This document shows positions 16,740 through 27,426 of a stretch of 64,000 bases of DNA, in pieces. A program made the position numbers and the translations under genes. Below the pieces are notes generated by a model. It was not told where the DNA came from. It saw nothing but the letters and a program-made list of their open reading frames with translations, and ran no database searches. This stretch comes from Mycobacterium sp. IS-836 (lineage in GTDB: Bacteria; Actinomycetota; Actinomycetes; Mycobacteriales; Mycobacteriaceae), in the NCBI RefSeq assembly GCF_001954275.1, contig NZ_MBEU01000053.1:62001-126000 (forward strand), given 5' to 3'. Numbering within the stretch: the stretch's first letter is position 1; each line of letters begins with the position of its first letter.

Positions 16740-18127
16740 CGCCGTTGCACCGCCTTTGCATAGAGGTCGAGGAGACGCGAATCGGGATCGTAGGTCTTTT
16801 TGACTGTCTTGTAGGCCTCCCCACCGTAGAGTTCGTCAAACTCCTCGCGGGTGTAGAAGGAGTCGGAGTACAGCGACTTGTGCCCGTCGAGCTCACTTAC
16901 CTTCGCCTCGATGGCCCGGTTGGTTGCGCCCTCGGCGGGGTCACTGGCCGGCACCGAGGACCAGAACCCGATGTTGACGTAGGTGTGGTCGGGTCGCATG
17001 GGATACAGCGGCCAGCCTTCGTGATCGCGAAGCCGCAACGGGCACAACCAGATCGGTGTGATGGGCACGTTCTCGCCGAACCAATCCAAGAAGTCGACGA
17101 CCCGCTCGATCGGCACCTCGACGTCCTGCACCACCCGTTCCCGCGCCGGACGACCGTTGCGCGCCTCGATGCGGTCGGCGATGCCGAAGCGCTGGTCCAG
17201 CGCGACGAGCTTCGAGTAGACGCTGCTGCGCCGGTAGCGGCGCGGCCACCAGCGGCGCAATCGGGGATTCTGCACGCCGAACGCGCGGGAACACCAAAAC
17301 CAATCGGTGTCCCAGCGCCAGAAGTAGTCGTGAATCGTCAGCCGATCGTCTTTGGTGGCTTCGATGCCCGGCGCGTCGTGCTGGATCGAGCGGTAGTAGA
17401 TGTCTTTGCCGGTGTAGTCGCTGACCGGGCCGGGGGTGGCGGTCCGCCTGCCGACGCACAGATAGCTTTCGTCGGCGCTGAATACCACGCCGTCGAGGTA
17501 GTCCACTTCGGTGCCGCCCTGCCCGCCGGTGTCGATGATGCGTTCCATCGCGGCGACCAGGTCGGGCAACGAGCGGAACCGGATGTGGCGCAGCGCCACA
17601 AACGGCGCCACCGGCTCCAGCTCGATGCGGAGCCTCGTCGAATACCCAAGCGTCCCATAGGAATTGGGAAAAGCGCGGAAAAGTTCGGCGTGCTGTCCGC
17701 GGGACGCGGTGACCAATTCGCCAGCGCCAGTGAGGATATCCATCTCCAGCACCGATTCGTGGGGCAGACCGTTGCGGAACGACGCCGACTCGATACCCAG
17801 GCCACTGACCGCGCCGCCGAGGGTGATGGTCTTCAGCTGCGGCACCACCAGCGGCGAAAGCCCGTACGGCAGGGTCGTGGCCACCAGGTCCTCATAGGTG
17901 CACATGCCCGCGACGTCGGCGGTGCGGGCGTCCGGATCGATGCCGAGCACCTGAGTCAGCCCCGAGGTGTCCAGGCCAGGCGCGTCACGTTTGGTGCGGG
18001 CGCGGAACAGATTTGAGCTGGGCTTGGCGAGCCGGACCGCGGACGTTGCTGGGATGGACCGATAACTCGCCATCAACCGATCAACGCCCGATGTGTGAGC
18101 CGAGAGTGCAGATCCAGGGCTTGGCAC
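16736..18127 (-). CDS. FAD-linked oxidase/reductase of the DHCR24-like family
   Basis: 463 residues from GTG 18127; the open frame extends to 18256 but that stretch is antisense to the SRPBCC gene. FAD_binding_4-type N-terminal domain: VAGMCTYEDLVATTLPYGLSPLVVPQLKTITLGGAVSG is spread over about 70-110, with the GGAVSGLGIES flavin loop, then FAFRNGLPHESV-like residues. The C-terminal half, with many Trp and Tyr residues, is the substrate cap. A TAGGGT hexamer lies exactly seven bases upstream of this GTG, suggesting a leaderless mRNA. It overlaps the CFA-synthase-like gene by four bases and matches Rv3719. Likely partner of that enzyme in acyl-chain modification. Confidence 0.86.
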   Translation of the reverse strand: MPSPGSALSAHTSGVDRLMASYRSIPATSAVRLAKPSSNLFRARTKRDAPGLDTSGLTQVLGIDPDARTADVAGMCTYEDLVATTLPYGLSPLVVPQLKTITLGGAVSGLGIESASFRNGLPHESVLEMDILTGAGELVTASRGQHAELFRAFPNSYGTLGYSTRLRIELEPVAPFVALRHIRFRSLPDLVAAMERIIDTGGQGGTEVDYLDGVVFSADESYLCVGRRTATPGPVSDYTGKDIYYRSIQHDAPGIEATKDDRLTIHDYFWRWDTDWFWCSRAFGVQNPRLRRWWPRRYRRSSVYSKLVALDQRFGIADRIEARNGRPARERVVQDVEVPIERVVDFLDWFGENVPITPIWLCPLRLRDHEGWPLYPMRPDHTYVNIGFWSSVPASDPAEGATNRAIEAKVSELDGHKSLYSDSFYTREEFDELYGGEAYKTVKKTYDPDSRLLDLYAKAVQRR

Positions 18128-18134
18128 CACATAT

Positions 18135-18140
18135 ACCCTA
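18135..18140 (-). promoter_or_regulatory. -10 element for a leaderless FAD-oxidase transcript
   Basis: TAGGGT on the minus strand (18140-18135), matching the mycobacterial TANNNT -10 consensus. Seven bases separate it from GTG 18127, the usual -10 to +1 distance, so transcription would begin at the start codon. No clear -35 is seen, which is common in this genus. Confidence 0.5.
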
Positions 18141-18200
18141 GTCTTCGGAAACAGCCCGTGCACCCGCGCGGGGCGGCATCGGAAAGAGGAGTTGCGCCTG

Positions 18201-18638
18201 ATGGGCCAGGTGAGCGCGGCCAGCACGATCTTGATCAACGCCGAGCCGGAGGCCACGCTGGCCGCGGTTGCGGACTATCAGAACGTTCGCCCGAAAATCC
18301 TGTCCCCGCAGTACAGCGAGTACCAGGTCACCCAAGGCGGGCAGGGCGCCGGAACGGTTGCCAAGTGGCGGCTGCAGGCGACCAAATCACGGGTCCGCGA
18401 TGTACAGGTGAACGTCGACGTCGCCGGCCACACCGTCATCGAGAAGGACGCAAACTCGTCCATGGTCACCAACTGGACGGTGGCTCCCGCGGGCCCGGGA
18501 TCCAGCGTCACCGTGAAGACCAGCTGGACCGGTGCGGGCGGCGTCAAGGGATTCTTCGAAAAGACCTTTGCGCCACTGGGTCTGAAGAAGATCCAGGCCG
18601 AGGTGCTGGCCAACCTGAAAAAGGAACTCGAAAGCTAG
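18201..18638 (+). CDS. SRPBCC-fold (START-like) lipid- or ligand-binding protein
   Basis: 145 residues from ATG 18201; AAGAGGAG at 18184-18191 is nine bases upstream, whereas the earlier TTG at 18192 would abut it. It has the polyketide-cyclase/START-like pattern: an N-terminal strand with ASTILINAEPEATLAAVADYQN (helix-grip start), central beta strands, and a long C-terminal helix (GFFEKTFAPLGLKKIQAEVLANLKKEL). The family binds hydrophobic ligands in a central cavity. Equivalent to Rv3718c. Divergent from the FAD-oxidase gene, with the two promoters in 73 shared bases. The stop overlaps the convergent amidase gene by four bases. Confidence 0.85.
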   Translation: MGQVSAASTILINAEPEATLAAVADYQNVRPKILSPQYSEYQVTQGGQGAGTVAKWRLQATKSRVRDVQVNVDVAGHTVIEKDANSSMVTNWTVAPAGPGSSVTVKTSWTGAGGVKGFFEKTFAPLGLKKIQAEVLANLKKELES

Positions 18639-19396
18639 CGCGCCTGGCCCTGGGTGGCCAGGAACCCCGCGACGCCGCGGACCAGCGCGTCGGCGTACTT
18701 CTGCCGGCCTTCGGGCGACTCCATCAGCGCCGAATCCACGGGATTCTTCATGTTGCCGCACTCGACCAGGATCGACGGATACTGCGCCAGGTTCAGGCCG
18801 GCCAGATCCGACCGCCCGTAGAGTCCGTCCTGGCCAATGTAGTTGGAGGGCGGAATGCCCGACGCCTGCAACTGATCGCGCATGATTCGGGCGTACTGCA
18901 CCGACGGCCCGGCCTGCGCCTGGTTGAGCGGCGGGGCCGAATAGTTGACGTGGAACCCCCGCCCGGATGGCGGGCCGCCGTCGGCATGGATGCTCAGGAT
19001 CGCGTTGGGGCGCAACGCGTTGGCCGCGGCCGCGCGCGCGTCGACACACGCCCCCACGCCCGTGTCGTTGTTGCGGGACATGGCGGTGCGGACGCCGAGC
19101 GCGTTCAACGCGGCGCGGACCCGAAGCGCGGTGTCCCAGGTGAAGGTGTGTTCCATGTAGCCGGAGTTGGTCGACGTCCCGCTGGTCTGGCAGTCCTTGG
19201 TGCCGCCGCGGCCGGTGGGCACCTGATGCGTGATGGACGCGTCGTTGGAGCCGTTGTGGCCGGGATCGATGAACACGACCATGCCGGCGATGTTGGCGGG
19301 GACTCCCCACGCGCTGGGCATCACCGCCGTCGACGCGGCAACCAGCGCGCCGATCGTCATTTTGATCCCGACACGCCTGCTCACTCGTAGGTCCAC
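18635..19396 (-). CDS. ami1: Zinc-dependent N-acetylmuramoyl-L-alanine amidase (Ami1-like)
   Basis: 253 residues. Amidase_3 fold with zinc ligands His47 (DPGHNG), Glu82 (YMEHT) and His137 (SIHADGG), and catalytic Glu212 (LVECGN). Cys69 and Cys117 can form the disulfide described for the M. tuberculosis enzyme Rv3717. It cleaves the amide between muramic acid and the stem peptide in the periplasm. The N-terminus has SRRVGIK followed by a hydrophobic stretch, resembling a Tat signal more than a Sec one. The start is uncertain: GTG 19396 is used, but the GTG four codons later or ATG at residue 13 are possible. A third Cys (213, beside the catalytic Glu) is unusual. Confidence 0.88.
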   Translation of the reverse strand: MDLRVSRRVGIKMTIGALVAASTAVMPSAWGVPANIAGMVVFIDPGHNGSNDASITHQVPTGRGGTKDCQTSGTSTNSGYMEHTFTWDTALRVRAALNALGVRTAMSRNNDTGVGACVDARAAAANALRPNAILSIHADGGPPSGRGFHVNYSAPPLNQAQAGPSVQYARIMRDQLQASGIPPSNYIGQDGLYGRSDLAGLNLAQYPSILVECGNMKNPVDSALMESPEGRQKYADALVRGVAGFLATQGQAR

Positions 19397-19494
19397 GGCG
19401 CAAAGGTAACGTCGCGCGGTCTACGCTGAGTGTTTCGAATCGCCCGACATCCACAGGCGAAACCAACTCGAGACCAAGATGCGAGGGGATTGTC

Positions 19495-19848
19495 ATGCAA
19501 CCCGGAGGCGACATGTCGGCGCTGCTCGCCCAGGCGCAGCAGATGCAGCAAAAGCTCATGGAAGCGCAGCAACGGCTCGCGAACTCCGAGGTGCACGGGC
19601 ACGCCGGCGGCGGCCTGGTCGAGGTCATCGTCAAGGGCAGCGGCGAGGTGATCGGGGTGAAGATCGATCCGAAGGTCGTCGACCCCGCGGACGTCGAAAC
19701 GCTGCAGGACCTGATCGTCGGCGCCATGGCCGACGCTTCCAAGCAGGTCACCGCGATGGCGCAGGAGCAGCTGGGCTCGCTGGCCGGCGGCTTGGGTGGC
19801 CCGCCCGGACAGCCGCCGGCGCCGCCGACGCAAATGCCGGGGCTCTGA
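19495..19848 (+). CDS. ybaB: YbaB/EbfC nucleoid-associated protein
   Basis: 117 residues. Typical YbaB core: a long N-terminal helix rich in Gln and Met ([19 protein letters not shown], 9-27), then [20 protein letters not shown] (about 40-59) and a C-terminal helix. A short Pro/Gly tail ends it, shorter than in M. tuberculosis Rv3716c. Dimeric DNA-binding protein that travels with recR in most bacteria, as here (13-base gap). ATG 19495 is used; ATG 19513, with GGAGG immediately before, would give a protein starting MSALLAQ. Confidence 0.93.
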   Translation: MQPGGDMSALLAQAQQMQQKLMEAQQRLANSEVHGHAGGGLVEVIVKGSGEVIGVKIDPKVVDPADVETLQDLIVGAMADASKQVTAMAQEQLGSLAGGLGGPPGQPPAPPTQMPGL

Positions 19849-19861
19849 ACTTCCCAACGCC

Positions 19862-20473
19862 ATGTTCGAGGGACCCGTCCAGGATTTGATCGACGAGCTC
19901 GGCAAGCTGCCGGGTATCGGACCCAAGAGCGCGCAGCGCATCGCCTTCCACCTGCTGTCCGTCGAACCCGCGGATATCGACCGGCTGAGCGCCGTGCTGG
20001 CGAAGGTTCGCGACGGCGTGCGGTTCTGTGCGGTGTGCGGCAACGTCTCCGACGACGAGCGGTGCCGGATCTGTTCCGATACCCGTCGCGACGCGTCGGT
20101 GGTGTGCGTGGTCGAGGAGCCGAAGGACATCCAGGCCGTCGAGCGCACCCGCGAATTCCGTGGCCGTTACCACGTTTTGGGCGGTGCGCTCGATCCGCTG
20201 TCCGGCGTCGGCCCCGATCAGCTGCGGATCCGCGAGCTGGTGAGCCGGATCGGTGAACGGGTCGACGATGTCGACATCACCGAGGTGATCATCGCCACCG
20301 ACCCGAATACCGAGGGCGAGGCGACCGCGACCTATCTGGTGCGGATCCTGCGCGACATCCCCGGCCTGACCGTGACGCGGATCGCGTCCGGGCTGCCGAT
20401 GGGCGGCGACTTGGAGTTCGCCGACGAGCTGACGCTGGGCCGCGCACTCACCGGCCGCCGGGCCATGGCCTGA
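19862..20473 (+). CDS. recR: Recombination mediator RecR
   Basis: 203 residues, exactly the usual length. Helix-hairpin-helix [20 protein letters not shown] (about 12-31), a zinc finger with [16 protein letters not shown] (about 57-72), then a Toprim domain ([15 protein letters not shown], and [17 protein letters not shown] with the acidic residues). Works with RecO or RecF in loading RecA at gaps. Downstream of ybaB in the same operon. Equivalent to Rv3715c. Confidence 0.97.
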   Translation: MFEGPVQDLIDELGKLPGIGPKSAQRIAFHLLSVEPADIDRLSAVLAKVRDGVRFCAVCGNVSDDERCRICSDTRRDASVVCVVEEPKDIQAVERTREFRGRYHVLGGALDPLSGVGPDQLRIRELVSRIGERVDDVDITEVIIATDPNTEGEATATYLVRILRDIPGLTVTRIASGLPMGGDLEFADELTLGRALTGRRAMA

Positions 20474-20479
20474 CGTCCC

Positions 20480-20911
20480 TCAGACCTTGCTCAATTGGAA
20501 TGACCTCGTAAAGGTCTTGCCCGGCTCGTCACCGCACCCGTCCGACGTCGTCGTCAGGCCTTCGCCGGCAAGCGACACCGCATCGAAGCTGTAAATGACG
20601 TTCACCGGGGCCGATGCGCCGTTTGGGCACCGCGCCTGGGCCGTGCCGCTGTGCGTCCATCGCCCGTTGGCGAGGTGGAATTCCCAGCTGATGACAAACG
20701 TCCCGCCATCTTGCGAGGTCGCCAGGGTGCAGTCCGAGCCGCATGGGACGAAAAGCCAGGCGGTCGGTTTGTCGCTGTCCTGGTAGAGCACGTTGTACCG
20801 GCCATTCGGGACGTCGTAGTCGGCGTGCGCCGGTGTCGGCGAAGCGACGAACACGGCAGCGCCGAGCAGAGCTGCGCCGGCGGCCAGCCGCGGGCTGATC
20901 TTCGCGCGCAT
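20480..20911 (-). CDS. Small secreted protein of unknown function
   Basis: 143 residues from ATG 20911. Signal peptide of about 30 residues (MRAKISPRLAAGAALLGAAVFVA...) ending near AHA-DYD. The mature part has four Cys (FVPCGSDCTL, QARCPNGA and TSDGCGDE), likely two disulfides, and a beta-rich composition with TFVISWEFHLANGRW. It resembles a group of exported mycobacterial proteins that describe themselves only by the signal peptide and the CGSDC motif. It sits two bases downstream of gatD and may be co-transcribed. M. tuberculosis has an unrelated gene, Rv3714c, at about this position (from memory). Confidence 0.75.
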   Translation of the reverse strand: MRAKISPRLAAGAALLGAAVFVASPTPAHADYDVPNGRYNVLYQDSDKPTAWLFVPCGSDCTLATSQDGGTFVISWEFHLANGRWTHSGTAQARCPNGASAPVNVIYSFDAVSLAGEGLTTTSDGCGDEPGKTFTRSFQLSKV

Positions 20912-20913
20912 GG

Positions 20914-21621
20914 TTAGCGCACCGCCAGTCGTTCGCGGCGCAGCAGCTCCACCTCGGGCAGCTGCAGCGGTTCCAGCTCGCCCACCACCTTGCTCAGCAG
21001 CAGGTCGGCCAGCTCCGGGTTGCGGGCCAGGCACGGCCCGTGCATGTACGTGGCGACCACACTGCCCTGGACCGCGCCGTCCATGCCGTCGCCGGCCCGG
21101 TTGCCCGCGCCCTTGACCACCGCGCCCAACGGTGCGGCCGCGGCCCCCAAAACCGTTCCGCCGCGGTGGTTTTCGAAGCCCGTGAGGCGCTGGGTCAGGC
21201 CGGCCAGCAACGGCTTGGTCACCAGCTCGCCGATGGTGCGCTTGTCCTGCGGTGCTGTCGTCAAATCCAGCATGCCCACCCCTTCGACCCGTTCCCCGGC
21301 CGATGTCTCGTACCAGTGCCCGAGCACCTGGATGGCCGCGCAGATCGCCAGCACGGGTGCGCCGCGGTCCGCCGCGCGCTGCAGTCCGGGGTGCCGGATG
21401 AGGTGCCTGGTGGCCAGCCGCTGCGCGTAGTCCTCGGCCCCGCCCAGCGTGTAGAGGTCCAAGGATTCCGGCACCGGATCGGCCAGCGTGATCTCGACGA
21501 TCTCGGCGTCGATGCCGCGCAACCGCAGCCGCTGGCGCAGCACCAGGGCGTTGCCGCCGTCGCCGTAGGTGCCCATCACGTCGGGCAGCACCAGCCCGAT
21601 CCGCACGCTCGAGTCAGCCAT
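20914..21621 (-). CDS. gatD: Lipid II isoglutaminyl synthase, glutaminase subunit GatD
   Basis: 235 residues from ATG 21621; the open frame upstream lies inside murT. Class I (triad-type) glutamine amidotransferase: nucleophile Cys94 in LAICAAIQVLGH and catalytic His194 in TYMHGP. GatD hydrolyses glutamine and passes ammonia to MurT, which amidates the alpha-carboxylate of D-iGlu in lipid II. Its start overlaps the end of murT by eight bases, as expected for a stoichiometric complex. Annotated in older mycobacterial genomes as cobQ2 (Rv3713), a misleading cobalamin label. Confidence 0.93.
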   Translation of the reverse strand: MADSSVRIGLVLPDVMGTYGDGGNALVLRQRLRLRGIDAEIVEITLADPVPESLDLYTLGGAEDYAQRLATRHLIRHPGLQRAADRGAPVLAICAAIQVLGHWYETSAGERVEGVGMLDLTTAPQDKRTIGELVTKPLLAGLTQRLTGFENHRGGTVLGAAAAPLGAVVKGAGNRAGDGMDGAVQGSVVATYMHGPCLARNPELADLLLSKVVGELEPLQLPEVELLRRERLAVR

Positions 21622-22843
21622 GGCGCGCCAATGCCCGCTGCAGCTGAAGGAACGCGGTGTAGTTGGCGACGACCTCCACCCGCCCCGGCGGGCACGACGC
21701 GATGGCCGCCACGGTGTCGTGCACCAGGGTGTGGTCGACGCCGGCATATCCCAGCCGCACCGCCAGGTCGGTGCCGCGTTCCCCGGCGGCGACTACCTGG
21801 GTGTCCTCGAAATGCTCGAAGCGCACGTCCCAGAGCCAGGACAGGTCCTCGCCGTCGGGCACCTGCCCGTTGACCGCGATGACCACGCCAGCCGCGTGCT
21901 TGTCCACCATCGACAGCGCCTCCTGCCAGCCCGCCGGATTCTTCGCCAGCAGGATCCGCGCATCGTGCGCGCCGACGCGGACCGTGCGGTAGCGCCCGGC
22001 GACCTCGTCGACCGCCGAGACGGCCGCGACGGCCCGGGCCGGGTCCGCGCCCAGCGCCACGGCGGCGGCCACGGCCTGGGCGGCGTTGCCGCGATTCACC
22101 GCGCCCGGCAGCGTCAACCGCATCGGCAGGGCCACGCCGTCGGGCCCGTACAACGTCTCGTCGTCGAACCACCACTGCGGGCTGGGCCGCTTGAAGTCGG
22201 CGCCGGTCGAATACCAGTGGCCGTGCTCGCGGACGATGACCTCGCCGCTGCGCGGACAGCTCACCGAGTCGTTCGCCCACGCCCCACCCGCGGCCACCCA
22301 CACCACGTTCGGGCTGTCGTAGGCGGCCGACGTCATCAGGACGTCGTCGCAGTTGGCGACCACGACCGCGCGCGGGTGCCGGGCCAGGCCGGCGCGCAGC
22401 GTGCGTTCGATCACGTTGATCTCGCCTACCCGGTCCAGCTGGTCGCGCGACAGGTTGAGCAGCACGATGACGCTGGGTTCCACCGCATCGGAGACGTGCG
22501 GCACGTGCATCTCGTCGACTTCCAGGACCGCGAGCGGCGCGTCGCGGTTGGCTGCCAGTGCGGCGATCAGGCCGGCGTCCATGTTGGCGCCCTCGGCGTT
22601 GGTTGCGACGGCGCCGAGCGTGCCCAAGGCCGCGACGGTCATCCGGGTGGTGGTGGACTTGCCGTTGGTTCCGGTGACGACGACGGTGCGCCGGCCCGCG
22701 CCGAGCTGACGCAGGATCGAGCGGTCGAGCGTCATGGCGACCAGGCCGCCGATCATCGCGCCGGCCCCGCGCCCGGTGACCCGCGACGCCCACCGCGCGC
22801 TCGCTCCTGCGGCGAGTGCCAGGCGTGCGCGGGTGGTGACCAC
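21614..22843 (-). CDS. murT: Lipid II isoglutaminyl synthase, Mur-ligase-like subunit MurT
   Basis: 409 residues from GTG 22843. Mur ligase ATPase centre with VVVTGTNGKSTTT (54-66), LEVDEMHVP (108-116), LNLSRDQLDRVGE (129-141) and a C-terminal MurT-specific DUF1727 domain with DEVAGRYR. It activates the D-Glu carboxylate of lipid II for amidation with GatD ammonia, at the inner face of the membrane. The zinc-ribbon insertion at 196-220 has lost its metal ligands: it reads CPRSG and then YSTGADFKRP, so only one of the four cysteines of the S. aureus-type ribbon remains. Equivalent to Rv3712. Confidence 0.93.
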   Translation of the reverse strand: MVTTRARLALAAGASARWASRVTGRGAGAMIGGLVAMTLDRSILRQLGAGRRTVVVTGTNGKSTTTRMTVAALGTLGAVATNAEGANMDAGLIAALAANRDAPLAVLEVDEMHVPHVSDAVEPSVIVLLNLSRDQLDRVGEINVIERTLRAGLARHPRAVVVANCDDVLMTSAAYDSPNVVWVAAGGAWANDSVSCPRSGEVIVREHGHWYSTGADFKRPSPQWWFDDETLYGPDGVALPMRLTLPGAVNRGNAAQAVAAAVALGADPARAVAAVSAVDEVAGRYRTVRVGAHDARILLAKNPAGWQEALSMVDKHAAGVVIAVNGQVPDGEDLSWLWDVRFEHFEDTQVVAAGERGTDLAVRLGYAGVDHTLVHDTVAAIASCPPGRVEVVANYTAFLQLQRALARHG

Positions 22844-22973
22844 CCGCGCAGTTTAAGGGCGATCGCAAGCGCGGCGCTCGGCGCCGGGTGCCGCGGGTCG
22901 CCCTCATCGATTTAGTTGACGACACGGCGCGCAGCGAACCGGTGATGTCGGTCCGACGTGCAATCCTCAGGCT

Positions 22974-23966
22974 ATGAACGGGGTGTCCTGGGGTCGCCCG
23001 GCAAGCGAGCCGGACGGGGGTTGGGCCGTCATCGACGTCGAGACATCGGGCTTTCGCCCAGGTCAGGCGCGGATCATCAGCCTCGCCGCGCTGGGCCTCG
23101 ACGCCGACGGCAACGTCGAGCAATCCGTCGTCAGCCTGCTGAACCCGGGGGTGGACCCCGGGCCCACCCACGTGCACGGCCTGACCGCCGCGATGCTGGA
23201 GGACCAGCCGCAGTTCCGCGACGTCGCCGGCGACGTGATCGAGGTGCTGCGGGGCCGCACGCTGGTGGCCCACAACGTCGCCTTCGACTACGCATTTCTC
23301 GCCGCGGAGGCGGAGCTCGCCGAGGCCGAACTGCCGGTCGACAGCGTCATGTGCACGGTCGAGCTGGCCCGCCGCCTTGACCTCGGCATCGACAATCTGC
23401 GGCTGGAGACGCTCGCGGCGCACTGGGGCGTGACGCAGGAGCGGCCGCACGACGCCTTCGATGACGCGATGGTGCTGACCGGGGTGCTGGCGTCGGCGCT
23501 GGCGCGGGCGCGCGAACGCGACATCTGGCTGCCGGTGCGTCCGGTGACCCGCCGCCGCTGGCCGAACGGCCGGGTGACCCACGACGAGCTGCGGCCACTG
23601 AAGGTGCTGGCTTCCCGGATGCCCTGCCCGTATTTGAACCCGGGGCCCTACGACCCGGGCAGGCCGCTGGTGCAGGGCATGCGGGTGGCGCTGGCGGCCG
23701 AGGTGCGCCGGACCCACGAGGAACTCGTCGAGCGGATCCTGCATGCCGGGCTGGCCTACAGCGACACTGTCGACCTGGAGACCTCGCTGGTGGTGTGCAA
23801 CGACGTCGCACCCGAGCAGGGCAAGGGCTTTCTGGCCCGCAAGCTGGGCGTGCCCGTCGTGACCGATGCGCAGTTCATGGACTCCCTGCGCGGTGTCCTC
23901 GGCGGCACCAACATGGAGGAATTCGTCGACGTCACCACCGTCGACGAACAGCTCGCGCTGTTCTGA
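22974..23966 (+). CDS. DnaQ-like DEDDh 3'-5' exonuclease with C-terminal BRCT-like domain
   Basis: 330 residues. Exonuclease motifs: I VIDVETSG (Asp21, Glu23), II AHNVAFDYAF (Asp105), III HDAFDDA (His159, Asp164, spaced as H-x4-D). Residues about 245-325 (LVVCNDVAPEQGKGFLARKLGVPVVTDAQFMDSL, split here) fit a BRCT domain. It corresponds to Rv3711c, labelled dnaQ. Proofreading in mycobacteria is done by the PHP domain of DnaE1, so this protein is more likely a stand-alone repair exonuclease than a polymerase III epsilon subunit. Divergent from murT, convergent with leuA (5-base gap). Confidence 0.9.
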   Translation: MNGVSWGRPASEPDGGWAVIDVETSGFRPGQARIISLAALGLDADGNVEQSVVSLLNPGVDPGPTHVHGLTAAMLEDQPQFRDVAGDVIEVLRGRTLVAHNVAFDYAFLAAEAELAEAELPVDSVMCTVELARRLDLGIDNLRLETLAAHWGVTQERPHDAFDDAMVLTGVLASALARARERDIWLPVRPVTRRRWPNGRVTHDELRPLKVLASRMPCPYLNPGPYDPGRPLVQGMRVALAAEVRRTHEELVERILHAGLAYSDTVDLETSLVVCNDVAPEQGKGFLARKLGVPVVTDAQFMDSLRGVLGGTNMEEFVDVTTVDEQLALF

Positions 23967-23971
23967 GCGGG

Positions 23972-25915
<1,944 letters not shown>

Positions 25916-25918
<3 letters not shown>

Positions 25919-27136
25919 CCGCGCTCGGCCCGGCGACCGAAATCGAGCGTCGTGGGCCGTGGTGTCCTTGAGTGTGACCCTGAACTGCATCGTCCGGTAC
26001 GGCCACCCCGTCGCGGTGTTCCACTGCGACACCACCAGGCCGACGCCGCCCTGAACGTCCAGCCGTGAGCCGGGCAGAACATATCCGCCGTACAGTTGGG
26101 CGACCTTATTGGCCGCGAGGTCTTGGGCGTCCCAGGTTGTCCCGACCACCGGCGTCTGGACCTCGGCTTCGTACAGATTGGCGGTCGGCGAGTCGATCGT
26201 GCGGTACCCCAATGCGTATCCCGAGGACAGGAAGCCGCCCAGGATCCAGGTGCCGGTATCGAGCCTGCGCAAGGTCAGCTCGCCCCACGTTTCGGCCGGC
26301 GGCGTGATGGGCGTGGGTGCGTTGCCCCACGCCCACTGGTTGTCGGCCCAGCCCCAGCCGGAGTATTTGGTCCTGTCGCCGATATCGCCCGGACGCACGC
26401 GGCGCAGGATTACGCCCTTGTCTCGCTGGAACCCCGTGGAAACGACGTACACCCAGCCGTCGTCGGGGTTGTAGTCCCACGACCACAGCTGCGCGCAGCC
26501 GTTGTGCAGCGATGCGGGAAACCTTGCCCGGGCGCCCATCCGCCGCCAGCTGACGCCGTTATCCACGGAGGCCCAGATCCCGGTCCAGATCACGTTCCCG
26601 AAGCCGCGGTTGACGATGGCATGCAGGTACATCGTCTGCCCGACGACCAGGACGTCGGACGGAATCACGGTGCTGATCCCGCCCCGGTTCCACGGCGCGC
26701 CGTCGTGGACGTAGGGCCACAACTGCCGCGCATAGTTCGGGTCGGCGCCGCCCGCGTACTCATAGCGGATCTGATCGTTGGCGTCCCCGCTGCCGACCAG
26801 CGCGACCGGAGCGCGCCAATCACCCTGTCCAACGGTGCGGCCCGAGAAGGTATCCCCGAACACCGATACCAGCTTGCCGTTGGGCGCCACCGCGCAAACG
26901 CCCAGGTCGGTGCAGGTAACACCCCACGTGTCGGTGATGCCCGGGCCGGTGATGTCCCCCACGTAGCCCTCGGCCGACGGCAGTGCGGCGCGCGGTTTCG
27001 TTGCGACACAGCCACTTTCGCGCTTCCACCTATATACCGTGGAGGCGCTGACGCCGCTGTTGGCCGCAATCGTGGACACCTTCTCGCCCGAGCGGACTCT
27101 CCGCAGCACCTGTTTGCGCAACGCCGCCTCGTGCAT
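25916..27136 (-). CDS. HTH domain fused to DUF4185 (GH183-type) domain
   Basis: 406 residues from ATG 27136, with GGAGGAG just upstream. Residues 5-40 (LRKQVLRRVRSGEKVSTIAANSGVSASTVYRWKRE, split here) form a transposase-OrfA/homeodomain-like helix-turn-helix. Residues about 55-395 are a DUF4185 beta-propeller-like domain with VSVFGDTFSG, GGISTVIPSD, YGGYVLPGS and SQWNTATGWPYR. DUF4185 members are, from memory, endo-D-arabinanases (family GH183), and the second copy here, at 31773, is secreted. This copy has no signal peptide, so it would be cytosolic unless exported another way, which is odd for an arabinan hydrolase. The HTH may mean carbohydrate-responsive DNA binding instead. It looks inserted between leuA and ask. 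Confidence 0.78.
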
Positions 27137-27426
27137 CGCTCCTCCGCTAGCGTCCCGGCCGAGTCGTCGCACCCCTCGGACTCGACGACGACTCCCACAA
27201 CGTCTTTACCCCCAACAATGCGGAGGACCTGCCACCGGGGGCACGAGTAGCGGGCTACCTGTGTCTTCCTCGGCGATCCGCCGACCGGCCTGCTCGACCG
27301 AACTCGGCGCGGGGCCTACTCGTCGGGATGGCGTAGTTGGCCGAGAAATCAGGTGGTGCACTACGCATGCCGTCCCTAGGTCTGGGCTCCTACGGTCGAC
27401 GCACCACAGGAGATTTGGAGGTTGCA
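27137..27426. other. 290-base divergent intergenic region
   Basis: Holds the promoters of two divergent genes. TACGGT at 27391-27396 is a possible -10 for the peptidase gene, and GGAGG at 27417-27421 is its ribosome site, five bases from ATG 27427. An inverted repeat GCGTAGT (27331-27337) / ACTACGC (27360-27366) could be an operator for a regulator such as the adjacent HTH-DUF4185 protein. No RNA gene or further ORF with coding character is seen. Confidence 0.45.
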
